Of a stretch of DNA of 64,000 nt, positions 11,583 through 23,458 are shown one piece after another. Below the pieces are notes generated by a model. It searched no databases, was not told the DNA's origin, and saw only the letters and a program-made list of their open reading frames with translations. Both the position numbers and the translations under genes were made by a program. How positions within the stretch are numbered: position 1 is the stretch's first letter; every line of letters begins with the position of its first letter. The stretch comes from Zanthoxylum bungeanum (Eukaryota > Streptophyta > Magnoliopsida > Sapindales > Rutaceae): NCBI GenBank assembly GCA_019454045.1, contig SKCR01015022.1, forward strand, positions 102,174-166,173, read 5' to 3'.

Positions 11583-11708
11583 CTTTATGGCTTGATTCGT
11601 CTTCAAATCGACTCAACCGACCGATGTAAGTATTCCGCTATCTTCGTTGGTGTATTCACGCATTATTTCATGTCTTGTTTGATCTTGGGACCTAGATAAT
11701 AACCAACA
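11583..11708 (+). repeat. 5' LTR tail of element A
   Basis: These 126 bases match the last 126 bases of the 3' LTR (19,434-19,559) with only a few differences, ending AATAACCAACA. The preceding 2 kb of the LTR is missing and replaced by the inverted head. Confidence 0.85.
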
Positions 11709-11709
11709 A

Positions 11710-11722
11710 TGGCATCAAGAGC
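11710..11722 (+). other. primer-binding site of element A
   Basis: TGGCATCAAGAGC, one base after the LTR end, closely matches the plant initiator tRNA-Met site (TGGTATCAGAGC). The same arrangement is seen in elements D (62,418) and E (50,098). Confidence 0.8.
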
Positions 11723-13418
11723 TATAGGTTCAAGCATGAAATTGTAGGGCTTAAAATTTGGGTAAATGTTTGTTAAGCATGATTTGAATAAATTGATTGT
11801 TTAAGTATGTTTATAACATGTCTAATTTCATTTTGGTTGGACCAATTTGTTGAAAAATGATTTGGAATTATTTTCCCCAAATTGATGACCTTGGCCGAAT
11901 GTGAATGTGATTTTGGGTTCTTGGAAATTTTTGATTTTTAATTCATTTGATGAGTTAGAATCATTTAGGTTGATGTTATTTTGAATTGAATTGGATTGGA
12001 TTTCGAATTGGACAAAAACCCCAAAAATTCTATGTTGGCCGAATGGCTTGATTGCCCTAATGTCTTGGTAATTTTGATTTTGTGACATTGGATGTGTATG
12101 AAATCAAATTGGATGGTGATTTGATGTCGATTGTGGGTTCGATTGGATTGAAACCAAATCGGACACAAAATCCATCCTTTAGCCGAGAGCATTAAAGCAT
12201 GTAATGGGTTTGATTTTTCAATTTGTGTGTTGGACATATAATAATGAATTGAGTATGATTAATTGGACTAATTTAGTGTTTTGGAAATGTTGATTTAGTT
12301 GATTAATCATGTAATGCACTTTAGGTAATTAAATTGCGGAATTGGATTCATGAAATTTAATTATTTAGGCTTAAATTGGATTTGGTCTTCTAATGTTGTA
12401 TTTGGGCCTATTGGGCTTGATTTATCAAGTTTGGTTTAGGCCAAGTGGATTGGATCCAATTGGGCCCAAAACCTTAACCATAAAGCCCAAATGCGACTAA
12501 TGAACCTTTAAAGTTCAATTGGGCCTAATGGGCCTAAATTGATTTCTAGGCTTATGGGGTTACTCCTTGATTGGGCTTTGGTTTCCGAAGCCCATGCCTT
12601 AAAGAAATCAATTAAAAGCCCATTGGACTTTAATTGAATTGACGTTGGACGTTAATCGGTCTTTGAGACGCATTATGATTAAATTTGGAATTTAAATCGT
12701 AAAAAGGTTTATTAAATAAAAGTGTAATATTTAATTTGGAATTGAATAGTGAATTAGTATTAAATACATGTTATATTGGATTTAATGATGTAGTTTAATT
12801 TAATTCAAGAATTCGTACTTTGAGTACTTATTCGCAAAAACGAGTTTGACTCGAATAAAATCAAATCGTTGTTTGAACATTGGATGATCACTTAATTATC
12901 AGATTAATTAATTTGATTAGATTGATTGATAGCATGCTTTTGTGTGAATACGTGGTTGATGAATGAATAATGTATATCGGATGGATATTAGTCGGGTGGG
13001 GCAATTTTAGAAATTGTTGTAATAAATTCGATTTATTAAATTGGACCTGCGTGTCCAGCCTTATCACCTTCATTCTCTTTGTATTCTCTTCTCACCTATT
13101 CCCCTCCATGTAAATGAGGTTTCTTTAGAAGTGTAGTGTAACGGGTAGAAATAATACAAGTGCTAGCTTGAGTGAGAAAGTGAGAGATTTGATCTAGGAT
13201 CAATGTGTTAAGTATCCATCCGCATATCATTATTATTTATTTTCATAATCGCTTTATTATGTATTTAGAATGCATGTTTAAGGGTGTATGATGATGAGAC
13301 CTTAACAAAGATAATTAAATTGGTAGCCAATTTGCACGCGAAAAACCCTCGTTAAATATCAAGCGTTTATTTTCCTTCCATTGAGTGATTCTTGCTCAAG
13401 ATCCGAGATTGGCAGGGG

Positions 13419-13793
13419 TTGTTGGCCAAAGTCAAGCCCTTGTCCGTCGAAGATGTGTTTTAATCACGAGGCTTTGTTCCATATGGGTGTCGTGTCCAAG
13501 TTGTGATTTGTTGGCCAAAGTCAAGACCACTTCTTGTCCATTGACATTGATTACGAAGCTTCCATGTCAATGGGTCCGCGCTTGACTGGGATCACTAGGT
13601 TTGTTGTGCCAAAGCCAAGGCCTAGTTGATTCAGAGGAAAGAGGTTAGGGTATATATTCGATATATAGGCATATATTAGATATATGTTTGGGACTTGGAT
13701 GTCCACCTACTGGATCTAGGAGTTGGATGAGATCCAATTGATCTTCGAGATCTACCTAGTTAATTATCATACAATTTGTTGGCCAAAGTCAAG
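13419..13793 (+). repeat. four spaced copies of TTGTTGGCCAAAGTCAAG
   Basis: Copies are at 13,419-13,436, 13,508-13,525, 13,601-13,619 (TTGTTGTGCCAAAGCCAAG) and 13,776-13,793. Start-to-start spacings are 89, 93 and 175, close to one, one and two units of about 90. The same motif with similar spacing is in the leaders of E and J, and the first copy is present in D at 63,919. Its role is unknown; packaging, RNA structure or an old tandem array are possible. Confidence 0.75.
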
Positions 13794-14043
13794 ATTGTGT
13801 GACATTTAACGGGATCCTAGCCCACTAGGAAACACGGTTTCCCGAGTACTCGACAGAGGGTTAGAGGCTCGACGAAAAATAGTGGGAGGCAAGTATTGAA
13901 TTTGCAACATTCGTTCGAATACTCGCTAAACGCGCTCATCTATATTTTACTCGTCATCTTAATCAAAAGTATTAGTTGGACTAATATTTTATGTTGTTTT
14001 AAAAATATATATAGTTTGACTATATACAAACTCATTCGATATA

Positions 14044-14172
14044 TAGTTGATTTTATAATTGGATTATAGTAATCAATATAATTGAATTAAAATGATAGTT
14101 GATTTTATAATTGGATTATAGTAATCAATATTAAAGATTATAGTTGATTAAATAATTGGATTATTGTAATCA
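14044..14172 (+). repeat. short direct repeats before the gag position
   Basis: A 36-base AT-rich unit (tagttgattttataattgg and following) occurs at 14,044-14,079 and again identically at 14,096-14,131. A diverged third copy is at 14,140-14,172. Element E has related TCCAACTAT words in the same place (47,895-48,030). Confidence 0.7.
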
Positions 14173-14230
14173 TTATAATAAATAGTACATTTATTAAAAT
14201 TGATTAAATAGTTAGACTATTAAAATCAAG

Positions 14231-17200
14231 AAAGGATTTGAAAAGTTGAATATTTAAATGATTTAATTTTCATTGGGAATTAATAATAGGTTACTTTATT
14301 GGATAAAATAACTTGTTATATCTAGGCCCATAATTAAGCAAATTAGTAGAGCATAAAATCTTTGGAAGATTTATGTAATGATGACTTTAGTGCTTAATTT
14401 AATATACTTGACAATAAATCTATTTTAAAGTCAAAGTTTTCAATTGGGCAAGTTGCACAAGGTGCACATCATTTCGATATTCTAAAACCCAAGGCTTGGC
14501 CAAAGGTTTGTGAAATATTGAAAAGATAATTGACATATCCCAAAGTGACTACCATTTGGATATGGAAGACACGAAGGAATTAAAGAAAGGGCGAGGCTCT
14601 AACTTTAAAAATATTTGTCAAAGTTATGTTCACTACTAGTATTGAAATTGGATTTTAAATACTTAGTGTGGTACATAAAATATGTGTATTGATGTTCAGA
14701 ATCCGCTATGAGCTGGATACTGACTTCAAGCTGAGATTTCTCTGCGAATCGGAAACGGGATGAAAGTCGCTGTTTCGACCGTAGATACCTAAGTTTAGGA
14801 ACTACCCTTTGGGTATGTACTTAAATTAGGAAATGTTATGATGTAACTAGTTTGACTAGAGACATTATCTCTATATCAGTGTTTAATCCGATGCGGATAA
14901 AACCTTTATATTCTAGAACACTAAGTGTTTCATTATATAAAGATGATACTGAGATAAATACATTAGATGTAAATAACAGAATTTATATTTTGAATATAAA
15001 TAAAATCTCAAACATATAAAATGACAAATAAATAGCTCAAATTGATTTTATCAGTAGAGACTTATTTGTGGCATTGTTGTCTAGGACAGAATTAAACAAG
15101 ACTCTTATTTCCACACTTTTAAAGAGTGGGTACTAGGACTGATTTGACTATTCAAATAAGGTCTGCGAATCTAGATTGTTAGGTAAAATACCTAAAATAC
15201 TATTTACTTGGTAATAGTAAAAGGGCCACCGATCTGTTAGCCCTATTCATGGTGAAGTAAGTGGGCCCATATCTAGCTAGGCTAGATGTGAACATGAATA
15301 TTTCGTGACCTTAACGGATGTGGCATCACGTTGTGGTTATGTGTTTCTTTTGAAGAACACAGATCAGAAACTTTTGAAGTTTCGACACGAAGTAAATAAA
15401 CAGATCGGCTATAGTATTATTCCGCCACGGTAAGACCGTAATGGAAAATACTTAAGCAGTAAGTTTCACATGTACATGAAAGAGTACGGTATTCTTTCAT
15501 ATGAGTACTCCTCCCGAGACACGTCAGTTAGACGGTGTGTCCGAACTAAAACCGAATTTTGTTGGACATGATAAGGTTTATCACGAGTCGCTCTGAGCTA
15601 CTGTTTCCTTCAATAGGATATGTATTAACAGTGCAAAACTTATTTAGAATAAGGTTCCATATAAATCTGTTTGACAGATATCATATAGGATATGAACAGG
15701 AAGAAACGAGGTTTCTCATTCCTGATAATTTGGGTATGCCAGGCATAACGTTTGGATGATACCAAACTAAAAGACCCGAAATGGATAAGTGCCAATATAG
15801 GTTATCCTAAGGGAAACCTTAAGTATAGTACTTGTAAATCTCACATGAGAACAATGTGATTGTTGCTCACCATGCAGTTTTTCCTGAGAGGAATACTGAT
15901 ATGCAGTGGTCAGTGGGAGGATAGTGATACTCGATGAAAATCGGAGTAATACTGTTCTAGGCACGAAGTCCTTAATGGAACACAAATAGTTCATCTATGA
16001 TGAATCTATACCATTAATCTTCAAATACACAAGAAACTAGTAGATCGGATAGAGTCAGAAAACAACCTAGGGTATGGGTTTCTGATCTCACCCCATAAAG
16101 ATGTCAATCTTATGGAGGTGTACCATCCGACTACGTTATGAGAAAGTGATACGAGGTATCGACTCCCTGTTATGGCAAAGTGCCATGAGTCCGAAATGGA
16201 TTCCATGTATAACAACTATGTTTGGATACTAGTTGTTGTACCACAAGGCATTGTGCCTATTGGTACTATAAATGTCTTCAAGGAAGACATACATGGAAGG
16301 CAACATACCAACGTACAAAGCTGGGCTTTGACGGAAAGGTATCGTTATCAACATTGTGTTAATAACGGTTCAACCTTTTACCTGTTGCCATGGTAAATCC
16401 ATTTTGAAGATGCTTGAAGATAACTGTATATTTCATTTATGAAATGTGTCAGTTATAGATCAAAATCGCTTTCCTGAAAATGAAACCTTTTGGAGGATGT
16501 TTACAACATCCTGACAATTTTGTATAACCGACAAACAAGGTTTGCGGGTTATTCGATCCATGTTTGGATTGAAGCAAGCATAAGGTTCTTGGAACTGACG
16601 TTTTGATGTAATCATAATGGTTTATGATTTAATTCAAAACGAAATGATTCTTGTGTATATGAGGAGGTTAGTGGGAGCGCACTGACAGTGAAATTCCCAA
16701 TAAAGCAATTGGTGAAAGCTTGGCTTTCATAGATATTCTTTCAATAGAAATTCTCCGTAGAATTCTGGGGAGTAACAACCTTTATTCAAGGAATAAAGAT
16801 CTACTGGGATAGATTTGGAGTTGTTAACACTCTCTGGAAATTGTACATTTAAAATGTACTTGATAGGGTGTCTCATACGCTTCGAGCATATGGAGTCACG
16901 ATCAGGTCAATCCAAGTGATAGTCACTAGATTAAAGATTAAGAACATCTGTTAGTATCTGAGAGAACTAAAGATGTTGTCTTAAACTATGGAGAAGGAGA
17001 ACTTGAAGTGACTGGGATCACTGCTGCAAGTTTCCAAACAGTTAAATACTGTGGTACTATAAAGTTTGAATAACGGAACACTGAGCTGGAAATATTCCGA
17101 GCAAGATAACTGTTGCCGAATAAACAACAAATGCGGATTATTGCTGCAGCTAAGGCAGCAAAAGAAGCCATTTGGATCGAAAATAATCTAATTAGATTAG

Positions 17201-17447
17201 ATATAGTTCTGTTAGCAGCTGAGCTAGGCGTCAGCACATGCTAAGGAATTAAAGGTCTCATCGACGATCTAGATATATACTTCTATATCATCTGATTCGT
17301 TCGGATCATACATCGTGGCGATGTGATGATCGTATAAATCGCGTCAAACGATGATCAAACAAATCCGCTGACGAAAACCTTTCCTCAGCAATTTGAGCGA
17401 ACCGTACATAGTTCGGGTGTGGGACACTTGAGTGACTGGCTATGTGC
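14231..17447 (+). pseudogene. copia gag-pol, degenerate
   Basis: No frame is long, but the order follows element E. Gag remains are at about 14,231-14,480, with most of gag deleted. Protease/pre-integrase lies at about 14,720-15,150, with cggaaacgggatgaaagtcgctg matching E's GNGTRVAV region. The integrase core is at about 15,290-15,800 (similar to E's SDRGG and RRNRTLLDM segments). Reverse transcriptase lies at about 16,160-16,870 (tttggattgaagcaagca corresponds to FGLKQA). RNase H is at about 16,980-17,300. Every domain contains several stops and frameshifts. It would encode the replication polyprotein if intact. Confidence 0.7.
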
Positions 17448-17459
17448 CAAGTGGGAGAT
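17448..17459 (+). other. polypurine tract of element A
   Basis: CAAGTGGGAGAT directly precedes the 3' LTR. The same AAGTGGGAG core precedes the 3' LTRs of B, E and I, as expected for the plus-strand primer of copia reverse transcription. Confidence 0.75.
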
Positions 17460-19559
17460 TGTTGGACAAAATGACCCATAGCGTCACTATTTGCGCAGAT
17501 CATTGTGTTGTTGTAGCAAATTAACTATGTGACAAGGAAATTGCACTCTCATCATTTGTGATTAGATCACCATAGATATATAAATGAATAGAGGTCCCTA
17601 TGATTAGTTCCTGGATTGAGAATGATATGAGACAGTATCAATCCCCGAAGGATTAATCATTAAATATCCCTAGCCGGAGTATTATCGAGACTGGACATCG
17701 ATAATGCGGAATAGGCTAGTATTGCACTTGTGTGCGTTGTGAGGGCACAACGGCATAGTTCTCATATATATAAGTATCGGATACTTATGCAAGTGCGATA
17801 GGAGGTCGTGTTTCACCGATGGTACGGGAAACAGCTTCGTTCTGGATAGACCCCTCGGAATCCCATTGGTATTATGACTATGTGTCTATGGGAGGCCGAA
17901 ATCAATGTAGGTGTGTATAGTCTTAACCTGAGACTTACATCGCTAATACTTACGATAATCGATAGACTTTGGTCTTGGTGGTACAGGGCTTTAACCGGTT
18001 CTGCGTACACCACTTCTGGGTTTATCAGAGAGTCGTAGTGTATTGGGTGTGATGTCAAGACGGAAGTATCACTTCAGTCATAGTGGAGATGATGTCACGC
18101 AGGATACGGTGCTAGTGCTCTTGAATGTTGCGCAACCAATCGGGATATTGTGACCAGGTTATGAATATCCGATTATAGAGACTATGTTACCAGACATCCG
18201 ATATGTGCTTCGGACGGGGTAGACACTTATCCAACCCCAGCCCTAGCACGTGACTATCCGATACTGGACCGATATACACAATACAATGGTATACTACGCT
18301 TGATACAGATCTTAATATTCTTAGATGAATATGACCGGAGAATTTGGTAGACATCGTGCTTTGCTAGGAGCCGACCTTGTCTCGTAAATCGGTAGAACGT
18401 AGTACTTGTACGTACGTGATTCGGATACACCGACGACCGTATTTACTGCCAACATATCCGGAGATCTCATGGGTCGCTTCCCGATAATGCACCGATGACG
18501 CATAACTCGCACTCATTAATAATCTGGGATTATATAGAAGAAAGAGAAAATTAATCTAGGATTAATTACGGAGAAATTTTATCTAGGATAAAATATCGTC
18601 TAGAGAGAGATGACGATTAATTTGGAATTAATCGGCAAATTAATATATTCGATATATTAAATGAAATTAGATTTCGACGCGGAATTAAAATTAGATTTTA
18701 ATTCGGGCGAACGAATTAATTTAGAATTAATTCGTTAGCGACGTGAATAGTGAATTCGCTAGGCGTAATCATTTAATTACGACGCGACGGAAAAATCGTT
18801 AATTTGGAATTAAAGAACCCGAGCCCGAGTGTGATTGCGAGCGCATTCGTATTTCGAATTCGAGTGCGGCGACGCAAGTCACATCAAGCGTCAAATCAAT
18901 CGTCACATCAAGCGTCAAATCAAAAGTCACTTTGAGGGATTGATTGATTGATTGATGGATTGATGGATTGACTTGCATCACATGACTTTATTAAAGTGAC
19001 ATTGAATAGTTGATGGAAGTAGGTGAAATAGTAAAATTGGTGGAGACTTTTACCATTTTATTTATTTGATAAATTATTTTTGGTAATTGTTTTTAATGTA
19101 TTTTCTTGGAAAATATATAAAGCATTTTTGGAAAATGCATCACCAACTTTACACTTTTTTTTCACTTCTCTCTTTTCTCACCAAAAAACTCACGCCCAAG
19201 GGGCTTCATCTCTTCTTGTTCACAGCTCACTGCCGTGAGCTTAAAAGGAAGCAATGAGTGATTTTCATGTTGAGAAATCAAGTGCTAGCACAATTGCGAC
19301 TATTGTGAAGGTGTTAGGGAGGTTCACCCATGAGGCGGGACTCATCCGACGGAGTTTGGAGCTTCGAAATGAGACCCGAAACTGCCAAACCAGTGAGCAT
19401 GAACTGCAGCAGTGGGCGCACCAAGGCAGTGGGCTTTATGGCTTGATTCGTCTTCAAATCGACTCAACCGACCGAGGTAAGTATTCGGCTACCTTCGTTG
19501 GTGTATTCACGCATTATTTCATGTCTTGTTTGATCTTGGGACCTAGATAATAACCAACA
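17460..19559 (+). repeat. 3' LTR of element A (2.1 kb)
   Basis: Starts TGTTGGACAAAATGACC and ends AATAACCAACA. It is full length and gives the reference for the fragments at 11,434-11,708 and for the related LTR of D (61,241-62,416). A 98-codon ORF at 19,254-19,550 lies in the transcribed tail, but matches nothing recognised and is not called as a gene. Confidence 0.85.
19114..19122 (+). promoter_or_regulatory. TATA box in 3' LTR of A
   Basis: TATATAAAG lies about 440 bases before the LTR end. A TC-rich stretch follows at 19,150-19,190, plausible for the transcription start. Assigned by position and sequence only. Confidence 0.5.
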
Positions 19560-19832
19560 TCATTAAGCTTGTTGAGCCAAAGCCAAGGCTTAGTTGATTT
19601 AGAGGAAAATATTAGGAAATTTATTGGATAAATTGGCATATATTGGATATATGTTTCGGACTTGGAGGTCCACCTACTGGATCTAGGAATTGGATGAGAT
19701 CCAATTGACCTTAGAGATCTACCTATTTAATTTTATACAACTTGTTGTCTAAAGTCAAGGTTGTTTATCTTTTAACGGGATCCTAGCCCATTAGGAAACT
19801 AGGTTTCCTGAGTACACCACAGAGGTTAGAGA
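19560..19832 (+). other. leader fragment of copia element J
   Basis: Collinear with the leader of A at about 13,590-13,865 and of E at about 48,390-48,130. It includes two copies of the 18-nt motif (TTGTTGAGCCAAAGCCAAGG at 19,569 and ttgttgtctaaagtcaag at 19,743) and the segment ending agtacaccacagaggttagag. It stops there and joins directly to an LTR start at 19,833, so gag and pol are deleted. Confidence 0.7.
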
Positions 19833-21607
19833 TGTTGGACAATTATGACCCATAGCATCACTATTTGTACAGAACATAGTGTTGTTGTACAAATTAAATA
19901 TGTGACAAAGGAAATTGCTCTTTTATCATTTGTAATTGGATTACCTAGATATATAAATGATAAAAGTCCATATGATTAGTATCATATTAATAAGATATAA
20001 GATAGTATTAATCCACAAAGGTTTAATCATTAAATATCCATAGTCGTAGTATTATCGAGACGAGATTGGACATCGATAATGCGAAATATTTGGTCTTAAC
20101 CTGAGACTTGCATCGCTAATACTTGCGACAATCAGTATACTTTGGTTTTGGTCGTCCGGGGCTTTAACAGATTCTGTGTACGCCTCTTCTGGGTATACTG
20201 AGAATCGTAGTGTATTAGGTGTGATGTCAAGATGGAAGTATCACTTCAGTCATATGGAGATGATGATCACGTAGGGATACAAAACTGGTACTCTAAGTGT
20301 TATAGCCATCGGGGAAGTATGACTAGGTCATGACTTTCCGATCATAAAGAGACTAGTTGCTAGTGATCCGATATATGCTGCGTACGGGGCAGACACAATT
20401 CCAGCCCCAGGCCTAGCATGTGACATCCGATACTGGATCGTAATATGTTATACTACGTATATACTACGCCTGACAAAGATCTTGTATTCCGTAGCAGAAT
20501 ATTTCTGGAAAATTGGGTAGGCACGGTGCTTTGCTAGAAGCCAACCATGTCTTGTAAATCGGTAAGTGTGTGGTACTAGGTACGCACGTGTTCGGATAGT
20601 CCGATGACCATATTTACTGCCAACATATCCAGAGATCTCTTGGGTCGCATCCCAAAGATTCACCGATGATATTTGACTCGAACAATATTAATCTGGGATT
20701 AATTAAGAGAGAAAAAATTAATCTGGGATTAATTAAGAGAGAGAAAATTAATCAGGGATTAATTACGGAAAGAATTAATCTAGGATTAATTATCATAGAA
20801 AGAATTAATCTGAGATTAATTTATGAAGAAGAGAGAACGTGATTAATTTGGAATTAATTGGCAAAATAAATTTAATAGTTAAATTGGATTTTTCTATTTA
20901 ATTTATTTAATTGGGCTAAAATAATATATTAGATAGATTAAATGAAATCGGATTTAAACGCGGAATTAAATTAGATTTTAATTCTTGCAAATGAATTAAT
21001 TTGAATTAATTCCTAAGCGATTTTAATTATAATTTGCGAGACATAATTATTTAATTATTAAATAGATTTAATTGCATCGCGACGGAAAATTCATTTAATC
21101 GGATTAAACGGATCTGAGCCCAAAGTGTGTTGAGTAGTAGCCAACTAGATTTGGAATTAAATGAGTGGGACCAATGACTCACATCAATTTTCAACAATTG
21201 ATAGAAGTGGTTAGTAATAGTATTTGGATTTTATTTTTTAAACACTCAACCCATTTAATTTTAGAAATTAATTAATTTCTCTCCCTGCTGGGCCGAATGG
21301 CCACCGCTCCCTCCTTGGCCGAATGGCCTCTGCCCTTTTATTTTTCTTCTGGCCGAGAGGCCATTTGCCTTTAAAAATCTCCTTTTGGCCGAAAGGCCAT
21401 AAGCCACTGACTTATCTTTATTAAGTGAGAAACAAGGCAAATGCCCTCAGCTTTTTTGAATTATATGGCCGAATAAAGAAAGAAAAGCCTGCTCTCTGAC
21501 ATGGCCAAAAGCAATATGTTTTGCTTTTCTTTAAGAAAAACGCAATTGGCAAAATGGCTTCCTTTTGAAGAGTAAAAATGGTCTTTGACCTGCGCAATTG
21601 GAATTTG
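19833..21607 (+). repeat. LTR J, copia type, 3' truncated
   Basis: Starts TGTTGGACAATTATGACCC and is collinear with the LTRs of E (44,167 down and 51,731 down). Shared parts include the gtgatgtcaagatggaagtatcactt segment and repeated aattaatctgggattaatta words (20,690-20,830). The 3' end is replaced by gypsy repeat R1 from about 21,608. The tail has the GGCCGAA hairpins listed next. Confidence 0.75.
21295..21405. repeat. four GGCC-GAAN-GGCC mini-hairpins
   Basis: Within about 110 bases there are four near-palindromes of the form GGCCGAATGGCC, GGCCGAGAGGCC or GGCCGAAAGGCC, separated by pyrimidine-rich spacers. Each could fold with GGCC stems and a four-base loop. GGCCGAAT also recurs singly in other LTRs and leaders here (8,843, 9,002, 11,893, 12,033, 62,270). 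Whether this is selected or chance composition is not known. Confidence 0.6.
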
Positions 21608-22839
21608 GCCACTGTTTCCAAAGAAGATATTTGAGATTTGGTGTTTCCTTTGTAGTGACATAGTAGCACACTGGCTCTTGTTTCTTATATAATTATTGGC
21701 TTTTGTTTTTAATCTACTAGAGTTGTCAAGAGTTTTGTAGAAAAATCTAGGAAATGGGCTTAGGGGCCGGCCTAGGGGAGGCAAATTAATGGGCTTCATT
21801 TATTTTATTACAAGCCCAAATCTCATGCACTAAAATCATCAAGCCTATTAAATTATCCTAATTGGGTCTAATTGTTCGGTACTTTGGTACGATATTTATA
21901 GGCCCTTTAGGCCTAATTTTATGTAACATGCCCATTAGCCCACCAAACTAAATTTTATTTTCTAATTAATTATTTTTGTTCATCTTAGAAAAAATTTTAT
22001 CCGAGCCACCGAGATTTTAATTTAACTAGATTGTAAAATTTTGGCTGTTACAACTCTGAACTTCGAATAATAAATAAATATTTTTAAAAATAAATTTAAA
22101 TAATTTAAAAATATATTCGTTAAACTATTATATTATCCAAAAATAAAGCATACATATTCAAAAAATTGATAATATCTATTACTTAAATCTATTACACAAA
22201 TCACAATATATATTGTAGGTGCTCAGATTTAGCCCTGCAACCATGGACAGGACAAGCAGTTGAATCTTCCTTAGCATGCATCCTCAACGGAACTGCAGTG
22301 ATAGTAGACATAAGAGATCAGTCTGACCCCCGGATTTCGAAATCTTCCGAAAAAACTAGGATTTGACTTGAGAGGTTAACATGCAAGCATGTTTTAATAT
22401 GCATAATAACATGTGTAATTACATGTAATGTCATATTAGAGCATGTGTCATGCCAAATGCATACCATGCATCTGGAGGACAATCCAATTTTCGACAAGTG
22501 TCAATAAAAAGTTCACACCTACACAAATATAACCATATATAAACCAATGAGCTTGTAGATAATGAGGTTGAAAAATTCATTACTCACTAATATAATTAAA
22601 GCATAAGCATACCACACTTTGGGATTAGCAACTTTATTGCAAATGTAAAGTAAGAATATAAAGGTTCTAACTTACAAACACACTTGTGCAGGCGTAGTAC
22701 GTTGGATTTCAGAACAGAGCCTAGAATTCAATTGGACTTCAAAGGCCAAGTCCATCAAATCGAAGGTAACAAACATTCCACTTTTATCACACACTCAATA
22801 CAAGTAAAGAAAACACACAAAATCATCCCCTCATTTATT
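21608..22839 (-). repeat. gypsy repeat R1 (LTR start plus upstream sequence)
   Basis: The minus strand reads from 22,839 to an LTR start TGTAACAGCCAAAATTTTAC at 22,052 and on to about 21,608, where LTR J takes over. The TGTAAC start and AT-rich body resemble chromovirus LTRs. R2 (31,440-33,215) is a second copy in the same orientation, matching across the LTR start and the upstream 790 bp (for example cttacaaacacacttgtgca). The sequence gcataataacatgtg at 22,400 is the empty form of the site occupied by a MITE in R2. Confidence 0.65.
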
Positions 22840-23458
22840 GATCTGTCGAAAAACTAGGACAAACAAAACATTGCTAACAATCTATTATATAATCTCATCA
22901 CCCACACCATTTTCATTATTACAAATGCCCTACAGCTTTATAGACATGTAGAATACCCTCATTGAATGTTATGGACACCGAATGAAAATAAGCTTCGTGC
23001 CAACTTTCCAAAGGTAAATTTTGATTGTCATCAGACATATTTTAAGGCCATGCAATGTCATAAGAAGAGATCAATTTAGAATCCCAAAGGACTAAAGCTA
23101 TACAAGATTGTCTACGATTGGTCAAACATGACAAAGAACTGAAGCTTATAAGGTTATTAGGACACCATAGGCAGATTATTGTAACTCTTCTACAATAGAT
23201 AATTCATTACTATGAGTTACTTAAATGGGAGTATTGTTTGAATAGTTCCGGGGAATATGGTATTGTTTCCCACGACAACCTCAGTAATAGGTAGATTTTT
23301 CAAGCGTTTATGGTCATTCCAATTAGTATCTACCGACAAAGCAAGCATGGCTGCCTATTAAAAGAGAGTGATCAGTAAATGACAAGCATTGTTTTGTTTG
23401 TCCTAGTTTATCGGATCTGTCGAAAAACTAGGACAAACAAAACATTGCTAACAATCTA
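22840..23458. repeat. 45-bp direct repeats enclosing an inverted pol copy
   Basis: An identical 45-base sequence (gatctgtcgaaaaactagga and following) is at 22,840-22,884 and 23,414-23,458. Between them lies the left arm of a large inverted repeat. The right copy forms a palindrome with the preceding bases: arms of about 24 bases at 23,386-23,409 and 23,426-23,449, with a 16-base loop. Confidence 0.8.
22909..23382 (-). repeat. left arm of 475-bp inverted repeat
   Basis: These 474 bases are the reverse complement of 24,773-25,248, with about six differences by eye, all single-base or very small indels. The arm is inserted within LTR-type sequence, while its partner is part of gypsy pol. Confidence 0.9.

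Larger units (their letters stand above)
11723..14230 (+). other. 5' leader of element A
   Basis: An unusually long non-coding leader (about 2.5 kb) between the PBS and the gag position. It is collinear with the leaders of elements D (62,433-64,000) and E (50,084-47,880, minus). It contains repeated GGCCCA/TTGGGCC words (12,400-12,620), GGCCGAAT boxes and, from 13,419, the spaced 18-nt motif listed separately. The 66-codon ORF at 13,385-13,585 overlaps that motif array and has no recognisable product. Confidence 0.65.
11583..19559 (+). mobile_element. Ty1/copia retrotransposon A, heavily decayed
   Basis: A plus-strand copia element. It has a rearranged 5' LTR tail (11,583-11,708), PBS (11,710-11,722), a 2.5-kb leader, decayed gag-pol (about 14,231-17,447), a polypurine tract (17,448-17,459) and a complete 3' LTR (17,460-19,559). 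Its 3' end sits in the leader of a relative (J, 19,560-19,832), which is interrupted at exactly that point, so A inserted into J. The right target duplication would be TCATT (19,560-19,564); the left is lost. Coding parts are recognised by collinearity with element E. Confidence 0.8.

Noticed and set aside
13419..13793. CRISPR-like array of spaced repeats
   Set aside because: Eukaryotic retrotransposon leader; variable spacing, no leader or cas genes, and the same motif in other copia copies.
19254..19550. 98-codon ORF in the 3' LTR tail of element A
   Set aside because: Entirely inside LTR sequence, no known domain, and not conserved as an ORF in the related LTR of D.
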